Origin: DATLYB01 sp964502525
GTDB lineage: Bacteria; Bacteroidota; Bacteroidia; Chitinophagales; CAIOSU01
Assembly (NCBI GenBank): GCA_964502525.1
Contig: CAZCXH010000109.1
Coordinates: forward strand, 1-16,801
Reading direction: 5' to 3'
DNA: 16,801 nt
Shown: positions 8,901 through 14,800 of the stretch, piece by piece
Layout of the letters: each line of letters begins with the position of its first letter
Numbering within the stretch: the stretch's first letter is position 1
Notes under the pieces: generated by a model
What the model was told of the DNA's origin: nothing
Databases searched by the model: none
What the model saw: only the letters and a program-made list of their open reading frames with translations
Program-made: the position numbers and the translations under genes

Positions 8901-10787
8901 TGCCGCTGGAATGTGAGGGCAAACCTCTGCCAGTCGTCCGCGGGCAGCGTGAAGTTCCTTATCAACGGCACTGTTTTCAGAACTGAGAATACCGCGCCCT
9001 ACGCGCTTAACGGAGATCAACCTTCAGGCTCTTTTACCCCGTGGATACCTAACCCCGGCAACTATACCCTCACTGTAGTCGCATACAGCGGCTCATCAGG
9101 AAGCGGTACTGCAGGGCCATCCTACACAGTGCGCTTCACGGTTCTGCCCGGAGAAACCAACACCATGTGTCTTGCACCGCCCACCGTTGATTGCACGGGA
9201 AAGGTAAACGGAAGGGCGTTTAAAGATGAATGCGGAATTTGCTCCGGTGGAACAAGCGGGCATGCAGCCAATTCTGACAAAGACCGCTGCGGCATTTGCT
9301 TCGGTGACGGCACTTCCTGCTGCATCACTAATGATGAATGCAATGACAACAACCTCTGCACTTTCGATTTCTGCGATAACCTCGACTGCGAGTTCATTTC
9401 AAGCGTTGCCGGTGATGGCAATGCCTGCACGGTTGACGGATGCAATCCGGAGACAGGAGAATTCTTTGCCGCTCCGGTTAACTGCGATGACGGAAACGAT
9501 TGCACCCAGGATGACTGCAACACTCAGACAGGCTGCACGCATTTATCATCGGAAGGCTGCTGCGTCAGCGACAACGACTGCAACGATAATGATGCCTGCA
9601 CACTCAACCAGTGCGTTAACAATCAATGCTCCTTTGCGCCTGACAACTGCGATGATAAGATTGATTGCACCGTTGACAACTGCGATAACCAAACCGGATG
9701 TCAGCACATTCCGGCAGGTGACTGCTGCATCAGCGCTGCCGATTGCAATGACGATGATGCCTGCACTGAAAACGCCTGCACCGATAACCAGTGCTCATTC
9801 AGCAACATAAGCTGCGATGACAACAACAATTGCACGGTTGACAATTGCGACATCCAGATCGGATGCGCTCATGATTTGAAGCATGACTGTTGCAATTCAG
9901 ATGCCGAATGCAGCGATGGAGATCCATGTACGGAAGATGCGTGCGCAAGCGGCTCTTGTTCAAACACCGAGTTATCCAACCTTCCCCCATATTTAAAAAT
10001 GGTGAATCCTTCAGCGAGCTACCGGAAAATGAGATTGGGTTACGGCACGACCGGCTTATTTTCTCCGAAGTTCAATGTCATTGCCGATGGAAACAACCAG
10101 GTGTGCATTACGCTTAAAGAAGCGAACGGCACTGTCCAGTGGAATAAGATAAAGGTGAAGCCGCAGGGAGCCGGCTCACCGGCTGTCTATTTGGGAACGT
10201 ATGTTACTGCAAATCCCGGAACAGGCTATTTCACGGTTTGCATTCCGCTCAGTGTTTTCACCTCGAATAATTTCACCCAGCTTTCCTATTTGGAATTTCA
10301 ATGCAACAATGCGACCGCTTTTGAAATTCATATTCAAAAGATTGAATTCATCGGGGGTAATACGCCTTTCCTGTGGTTTGGCGATCCGAAGACTGATAAT
10401 TTCCATGACGGCACATCGGGCAGCACAGGCGAGCTGATTACAACGCTGGTTCCGGGATTGCCATGCGGGGCACCCAAACTTGTTCCGGCAGATTATCACC
10501 ATACTGATACAGGAAGACCGGATGAGATCATGCTGTCAGCCTATCCGAATCCATTTGATGAAAATGCATTGATTACGTTCAGCCTGCAATCATCAGAGAG
10601 AGCAAAAGTTGAGATTGTTGGCGTTGACGGGCGATTAATCACCAGGCTTTTTGATGGCGTTGTGAATGCAAATGCAATGAACGAAGTGGAATTCCATTCC
10701 GGGTCAATTTCAAACGGAATTTATTTCTGCCGGTTGATTACAGAGACGGGAGCAGCACACAACCGAAAGCTCGTTTTGCTGCGATAG
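5910..10787 (+). CDS. Secreted vWA / DUF11 / CTDC cysteine-repeat protein with type A (T9SS) sorting domain
   Basis: The ATG at 5910 gives 1625 aa and a compact signal peptide, MRATLSLYKIISFASVLAAC, ending SLSAQ. A TTG at 5886 would add eight residues and is less likely. Domains in order: vWA 1 (42-272) with MIDAS motifs DESGS and FFTDG; DUF11 1 (273-400); eight CTDC cysteine repeats (401-595); vWA 2 (603-833); DUF11 2 (834-963); an Ig-like beta domain with RTENTAPYAL and FTPWIPNPGNYTLTV (about 964-1085); a CGIC pair (1092-1135); eight more CTDC-type units (1137-1354); an unrecognised beta-rich domain (1359-1510); and a type A sorting domain (1540-1625). vWA domains bind ligands through a metal ion, DUF11 domains are stalk modules, and CTDC units are disulfide-rich and acidic. 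A surface adhesin or matrix-binding protein is inferred; the ligand is unknown. No hydrolase motif was seen. Confidence 0.93.
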   Translation: MRATLSLYKIISFASVLAACYSLSAQNPATNPNLQPACPMNILFIMDESGSIAGFGNGTSNVSQQVRAAATSALNALNGTGSRVAIVEFNTRARRAVVGGSTSYQEVNAATINNFLNYVSDNNTAAEDSHYDPEDYLTNTQNAFTNWEEAFMKAQSINTSEGVAQLILFFTDGFPTAYITPTGGVTTGSSAAIKAQALAEATGAANAVKAQGSHIFVVGLPNPILPESNVQQISGMNRYPDLQSDFTKGDYSISSPQTLQADLTSIGRLVCRADLRLSKTVSSQISCPNGQVVFTITVTNDGLLNTTDVQVKDYLPNGYNYVSNDGGAAFSAGTLTWNVGTLNNAQSKSLQITATVKATGSYNNVAEVTASSQPDGDSSPGNNNSNEDDQASAGVASLLNCDDGDVCTQDACSNGVCTHSEGSACCITDADCNDNDACTLNDCNNGQCTFTPSSSACDDNDVCTNDVCSNGNCIHILNTCSDNNSCTLDECSNGNCTHTTIVCQDDNPCTTDLCAGGFCRFIVKNCNDGNPCTTDACTDGNCTNTSLDCDDENPCTADNCANNTCSNVPLNCDDGSANTIDVCVAGECVHTFVSCENPAPLHILFILDESGSISGFGTGTGNVSSQVRNGVTAMFNSLVETNTRIAVVEFNTTARRAVISGTTGFQQITTSTLPAFLDYAIDNNFTADNDHYDPEDYGSNQSGTFTNWDGALQLAQAINNSEGVAPLVIFFTDGKPTAYNNASGGVTTGSSPALESQALAEAVAAANLVKAQGTHIFVVGIPNPSLPESNVQAISGPKRYPDIEPVFTNADYSISNSQSLQNDLGKIGGLLCRADLSLKKSVSQPVACAGDVIVFTITITNNGLENATGVQVKDYLPSGFTYVSNNGGASYSGGVITWDIGNLSNGQSKTLQITATVNASGDYKNVAEITASDQEDSDSHPNNYNGNNPAEDDEAATTVVMNCNCYLRVTSLTMMHEGLFGEIGELTDGKEVNRDTLCRWNVRANLCQSSAGSVKFLINGTVFRTENTAPYALNGDQPSGSFTPWIPNPGNYTLTVVAYSGSSGSGTAGPSYTVRFTVLPGETNTMCLAPPTVDCTGKVNGRAFKDECGICSGGTSGHAANSDKDRCGICFGDGTSCCITNDECNDNNLCTFDFCDNLDCEFISSVAGDGNACTVDGCNPETGEFFAAPVNCDDGNDCTQDDCNTQTGCTHLSSEGCCVSDNDCNDNDACTLNQCVNNQCSFAPDNCDDKIDCTVDNCDNQTGCQHIPAGDCCISAADCNDDDACTENACTDNQCSFSNISCDDNNNCTVDNCDIQIGCAHDLKHDCCNSDAECSDGDPCTEDACASGSCSNTELSNLPPYLKMVNPSASYRKMRLGYGTTGLFSPKFNVIADGNNQVCITLKEANGTVQWNKIKVKPQGAGSPAVYLGTYVTANPGTGYFTVCIPLSVFTSNNFTQLSYLEFQCNNATAFEIHIQKIEFIGGNTPFLWFGDPKTDNFHDGTSGSTGELITTLVPGLPCGAPKLVPADYHHTDTGRPDEIMLSAYPNPFDENALITFSLQSSERAKVEIVGVDGRLITRLFDGVVNANAMNEVEFHSGSISNGIYFCRLITETGAAHNRKLVLLR
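6033..7079 (+). repeat. vWA-DUF11 module, copy 1
   Basis: This is the first copy of a module of about 349 aa that recurs at 7716, an offset of 1683 bp. It begins ILFIMDESGSIAGFGNGT and contains VAIVEFNTRARRAV, HYDPEDY, LILFFTDGFPTAY, GGVTTGSS and HIFVVGLPNPILPESNVQ. The DUF11 part starts ADLRLSKTV (6726) and ends near EDDQ. Both MIDAS elements (D-x-S-x-S and T-D-G) are intact. Confidence 0.9.
7110..7694 (+). repeat. CTDC-type cysteine-rich repeat block 1, eight units
   Basis: Units of about 23-25 aa follow the pattern C-[DNS]-D-x-[ND]-x-C-T-x-[DN]-x-C-x-x-[GN]-x-C, for example CNDNDACTLNDCNNGQC and CDDENPCTADNCANNTC. This matches the Dictyostelium-type CTDC repeat family. The last unit (CDDGSANTIDVCVAGEC) has lost the second Cys. 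The high Asp/Asn content suggests calcium binding. The block links DUF11 copy 1 to vWA copy 2. Confidence 0.87.
7716..8770 (+). repeat. vWA-DUF11 module, copy 2
   Basis: The second copy begins ILFILDESGSISGFGTGT and keeps VVEFNTTARRAV, HYDPEDY, VIFFTDGKPTAYN, GGVTTGSS and HIFVVGIPNPSLPESNVQ. Its DUF11 part starts ADLSLKKSV (8409) and ends near EDDE. By eye, well over half the residues match copy 1, far more than two unrelated vWA domains would. An internal segmental duplication is the simplest explanation. Confidence 0.9.
9192..9317 (+). other. Paired CGIC cysteine motif
   Basis: The encoded sequence CTGKVNGRAFKDECGICSGG is followed by NSDKDRCGICFGDGTSCC, giving two C-G-I-C motifs about 20 residues apart. 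Similar DxCGxCGG motifs occur in secreted Bacteroidota and eukaryotic cysteine-rich proteins, usually next to EGF-like or CTDC-like repeats. Here the pair joins the Ig-like domain to CTDC block 2. Structural disulfides are more likely than redox activity, because no thioredoxin-like fold surrounds it. Confidence 0.6.
9318..9970 (+). repeat. CTDC-type cysteine-rich repeat block 2, eight units with two-unit super-repeat
   Basis: These are CTDC-type units like those in block 1, but long and short units alternate. Long units follow CDDxxxCTVDNCDxQTGC and end in a CC pair (for example GDCCISAADC); short units follow CNDxDACTxxxCxxxQCSF. The alternation is clearest from about 9480 to 9910, so the evolutionary unit here is a dimer of about 55 aa. 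The second unit (DGNACTVDGC, then ETGEFF) lacks its first and last Cys. Confidence 0.85.
10527..10784 (+). other. T9SS type A sorting domain
   Basis: The last 86 or so residues begin LSAYPNPFDENALITFSL, continue with VEIVGVDGRLITRLFDG and SNGIYFCRLI, and end KLVLLR. The YPNPF start, the G-x-Y-x-x-x-[VIL] strand and the K-[LV]-x-[LV] end are the conserved elements of type A C-terminal domains recognised by the type IX secretion system. It belongs to the vWA/CTDC protein, whereas the divergent neighbour carries a type B signal. Confidence 0.93.
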
Positions 10788-11021
10788 TTTTTTATTTCCT
10801 TACCGTTGGTCTGCCATAGGTAAACAGGTTTCTGAACTTGCGCTCAAAGAAAAGGAGCAAAGGGCAAGGACAAGAAATAAATTGCACATTGCCAAATTGC
10901 GTTTTGCCTATTTGTAAAATGAGACCGCTTTAAATTCATATGTGTTTTCATGTGTGCTGTGCACTTCTTTGAATTGTTGGATATTTATGGCAAAGAATAG
11001 TTCAGCAAACGGTATGACACA
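10788..11021. other. Intergenic gap, nothing convincing found
   Basis: This 234 bp gap lies between the vWA/CTDC gene and the antitoxin gene. A weak TTACC/GGTAA inverted repeat with a 14-base loop (about 10800-10823) follows a T-run just after the stop codon, but it lacks the shape of a rho-independent terminator. The only match to the TAnnTTTG promoter box is one-mismatch TATTTATG at 10982-10989, about 33 bp before the antitoxin ATG, without a properly spaced -33 element. Confidence 0.4.
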
Positions 11022-11234
11022 ATGAAAACTCAATATGTAACCGATGCTAATGGCAAAAAGGTGGCAGTTATACTCCCACATACGGAATATGAAAAGTTGC
11101 TCGATGAGGTGGATGAATTGGAATCCATCAAAGCTTGCGACAAAGCCAAATCCCGGAAACAGGAATTTGCGCCTGCCTCAACAGATGAATTAACATTACG
11201 ACCTTATTGTCGCAATTCATCCGAAAATATTTAA
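11022..11234 (+). CDS. Phd/YefM-like type II antitoxin, orphan, altered C-terminus
   Basis: This 70-residue protein begins MKTQYVTDANGKKVAVILP and continues with HTEYEKLLDEVDELESI. That is the hallmark N-terminus of the small Bacteroidota Phd/YefM-like antitoxins: a DNA-binding strand with VAVILP, then an E-Y-x-K-L-L helix and an acidic helix. Such antitoxins repress their own promoter and neutralise a RelE/ParE-type toxin through the C-terminus. Here the C-terminus (after about residue 52, TDELTLRPYCRNSSENI) lacks the usual charged helix, which suggests a frameshift or truncation. No intact toxin gene follows. It may be a remnant or may still act as a solitary regulator. Confidence 0.72.
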   Translation: MKTQYVTDANGKKVAVILPHTEYEKLLDEVDELESIKACDKAKSRKQEFAPASTDELTLRPYCRNSSENI

Positions 11235-11859
11235 GCAGTCTTTGAAGAGTATGAATATTATTCAAACACGGCAATTTGAAGGGCACACCACAAGCATTGA
11301 AACAAACAGAATAGTGGATTGGAATGCGGTGTGCCGAGAAGCGGCTCAGGAAATCAGCAAGTGGTTTTACAAGTATGTTGATGCTGGTTTCTCTTCAGTA
11401 AAGCCAACGCATTATCTGCGACTCATAGCGATGAAGCAACTAAAACTGATGTGGTTGTAAGACCATACCGGTGACGCGATATTTTATGAAAAGCGGTACG
11501 GCATTGTTCCCGTTACTGTCAGGCAAGCACTGAACGGATATGAGATACATAGTCCACTACTAAGCGGGGAGTTCGACTGGATGATTCATTTTCTGCTTGC
11601 AAAGCATTTTGCAAGGGCAACGGGCAATACGGCTTTTCCTGAAATGGATGAAGCGGTCTTGTCATTGCTGAAATATTTCGAAGAAGCAAACCGCGCACAT
11701 ACCTCAAAGCCAGGCTGCAAGACAGTGAGAGATTTCATTTTAACAATTTGTTTCCATGATTTGCATTGCCCTCATTTGAGTTCTTTGATATATTGTATTT
11801 TACCCTGCACTTTATGGATCGCGGAGAAGAAAATGCGATTCGTTGGTTTAACCGCTTAA
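11185..11859 (+). pseudogene. Decayed reading frame(s) downstream of the antitoxin
   Basis: One plus-strand frame (codons starting at 11185, 11188 and so on) is open apart from two stops: TAA at 11191-11193, two codons after an ATG at 11185, and TAA at 11458-11460. It ends with a stop at 11857-11859. Segments include YDLIVAIHPKIFKQSLKS (11197 onward), RIVDWNAVCREAAQEISKWF (about 11312-11371) and, after the second stop, DAIFYEKRYGIVPVTVRQAL and FPEMDEAVLSLLKYFEEANR. These look like real protein, with charged helices and aromatic positions. No family is recognised. The first segment sits where a toxin gene would be, but it is too short to call RelE. Independent short genes starting at TTG 11242 or ATG 11581 are possible. 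The tail after about 11720 (RDFILTICFHDLHCPHL) looks non-coding. Confidence 0.45.
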
Positions 11860-11870
11860 AATTCATTCCG

Positions 11871-14800
11871 ATGGGATCAAGTGTCAAGGGCACAATCACC
11901 CTTCTTTTTTTTTTAATTGTTTTCAATCTGTCATTTAGCTTCGTCTCCGCGCAGACCTGCCCGGGCGACATCAACAGCATGGTGCTGGACGATGACCTTG
12001 ATGGCTATAGCAATGGTGATGAAACGCAAAACGGTACCGACCTGTGCTCGTCCGTCAGCGTGCCTGCCGACTTTGACGCTGACTTCCTCTCCGACCTGCT
12101 GGATGCGGATGATGACAATGACGGGCTTTCCGACATCGTTGACAAATTCGCGCAGGATAAAGACAATGGCGCTGCCACGCTCATCCCCGCTTATTACACT
12201 TTTCAGAATCCGAATAATGGCGGAATCGGCAATTCCGGATTCACCGGACTGATGAACAATGGCATTGATAACTACGCCAATCTTTACGCGGCAGGCAGTG
12301 TCGTGATTGGCGATGTAAACGGAAAGTTTACCGTCAACAATATTCCGACCGGTGATGCATCAGGCGCGCTGAACAATCAGAAAAATGGTTTCCAGTTTGG
12401 CGTAAACTCGGGAGCGTTTCCATTTGATTATGTGGTGAGTTCACGGGTGATGACACCCTTCTCCGGCTCCTCGCTCACCGACTTCCGCTCGATGGGGTTG
12501 TTTATAGGCACAGGCGACCAGGATAATTATCTTAAAATTTCCTGTGCCGCCAATGGCGGTGCTGGCGGTGTTGAAGTGGTGAAAGAAGTTGCAGGCGCGG
12601 CTGTGTCAAACATGTACAGCGCGTCTATTGCCGGCTCATCTCATATAAATCTCTTTTTCACTGTAAACCGCGCTGCGAATACGGTGCAGCCGTCATACAG
12701 CATCAACGGTGGCGCGGCAGTGAATGCCGGTCCAGCGATTGCCGTTCCTGCCTCGTGGTTGAATAATGTGCTCGCTGTTGGCGTTATTTCCACTTCACGC
12801 GGAACAACGCCATTCTCCGTGTCATGGGACAACATCGCGGTGCAGCCCATTGCCGGCAACGGTCAGTGGCAAACCATTAACACAAACAACACATGCGTTC
12901 CGCGCCACGACTGCGGCTTTGTGATGGTTGGCTCGCGCCCTTTCCTGCTGGGCGGGCATGGAGTTACAACACATTATACTGAAAACTATACTTTCTCTTC
13001 AAAGCTATGGGGCACTTCAGGCGATGTGCGCGATGCCACGCCTCCTGAAATGATTCATCATGCGCAGGCAGTTCAAATCCGCGGCATGATTTATATGGCT
13101 TGCGGATTCACCGGCTCCTTCCCGAATGATTTGCCGCTCAGCAGAGTCTATATCTATGACCCGGCTTACAACTACTGGCACTCCGGCAGGGAAATTCCGG
13201 AAGACAGAAGAAGAGGCGCATCCGCGTCTGTGGTGTATAACGAAAAAATCTACATCATCGGTGGATTGACAAACGGACACACCTCCGGCTGGACAAATTA
13301 TCTGGATGTGTTCGACCCCTACACGAATACATGGACGGTTTTGCCCGATGCTCCGCACGAGCGCGACCATTTTCAGGCGGTCGTGCATGATGGAAAAATT
13401 TACTGCATTGGCGGCAGGAAAACCGGCTTTGGCGGCAGCACGTTTGCCGAAACGGTAGTGCCGACCGATGTGTATGACATTGAAAACCAGACGTGGAGCA
13501 CGCTGCCTTCTCCCGAATGTGATATTCCCACTCCGCGCGCGGGAGCTTCGGTAGCATTAATCGGTGATGAAATCTTTGTGATTGGCGGTGAAAACGATTT
13601 GCAGACCGCTGCGCTCAACGCCACCGAAGCCTTCAATGTGAAAACCAAAACATGGAGAACCGTTGCCGGGCTGAACACAGGCAGGCAAGGCACTCAGGCG
13701 ATTGTAAATAATTACGCGATTTATATTGTTGGCGGAACAAGCAACCGCGGTGAATCGCCCGATTTGAATTCGATGGAAGTGTTTTACCCTTACGGACAAA
13801 CCACCCCGACAGGCACAGCTTATGTGAGAGGCACGCTGCAGCAACTGCCTTCTGCAAACGTCAACTTCGGTCAGGTGGCAATCGGCAACACCGCCACGAA
13901 AACCATCACCATTAAAAATTCAGGCGGAACGCAGGCAATGCTCATTAAGAGCATCCATCTTGCTCAAAATTCACTGACATATTATTCCGTCAGCTATCCC
14001 TTTCCCACTCCATTCGCTTTAAATCCCGGTGATTCAATTAAAATACAGGTTGCCTTCCGCCCCAACTCCACCGGTGTTATTAACGGAACCTTATATGTTT
14101 CCAACACAGGAATCAGTGGCGATAATACCAGCTTCGGGCTGACGGGCACGGGCATCATCCAGCAACCCGCATTAAGAATCAATTGTGCCGGGCAGCAGTT
14201 CACCACCGCGTCAAGCGATGTGTTTTCCGAAGATTTTTTCAATCAGCCCGGCACTTCAAAAATTTCCACCGCGCAACCCATCAGCGGCACCGCTGATGAC
14301 GTTCTTTACCAGACAGCTCGTGCCGGCTCCGCGTTCAGCTATAATATTCCCGTGCAGAACAATACCTACACGGTGAACCTGTATTTTGCCGAAATCGCAG
14401 ACTATGCGGACGCGGGCACCAATGTGTTCGATGTGAATATTGAAAGCTCAACAAAAATCTCTGCGCTCGACCTTTTCTCAACAGCAGGATTGAACACTGC
14501 TTACACGCGCACCTTCACCATCACGGTTAGCGACCAGATGATGAATCTTGATTTTATCGGAAGCGCGGGCAATGCAAGCGTATCAGCGATTGAACTGATT
14601 CCGGCTGCGGTTACGCAAGGCGTTCTCACTGCGGTTCCCATGCCGTTGAATTTCCCCGAAACCGATATCAACTCCAACTCTGCTCCCATCACGGTTACGC
14701 TGACCAACACGGGCACGACTTCACTCACGATTAACAGCGTGAGCATCACGGGCGCAAATGCATCAAATTTTATTCATACTTATGGAGTAGCCGCAACGAA

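Noticed and set aside
9192..9317. Thioredoxin-like redox centre from the CGIC motifs
   Set aside because: There is no thioredoxin fold context; paired motifs in a cysteine-rich stalk are better explained as structural disulfides.
9226..9810. Plus-strand open frame of 194 codons
   Set aside because: It lies in another frame of the CTDC-encoding region; its Ala/Thr/Met-rich composition comes from the shifted Cys/Asp repeat codons.
10796..10825. Rho-independent terminator after the vWA/CTDC gene
   Set aside because: The stem is only five base pairs with a long loop, and the T-run precedes rather than follows it.
11185..11460. Intact RelE/ParE toxin partner for the antitoxin
   Set aside because: The frame stops two codons after the ATG at 11185 and the later sequence lacks the conserved toxin core and C-terminal motifs.
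10788..11870. Insertion sequence or integrated element
   Set aside because: No transposase or integrase fragment, terminal inverted repeats or target duplication could be found.
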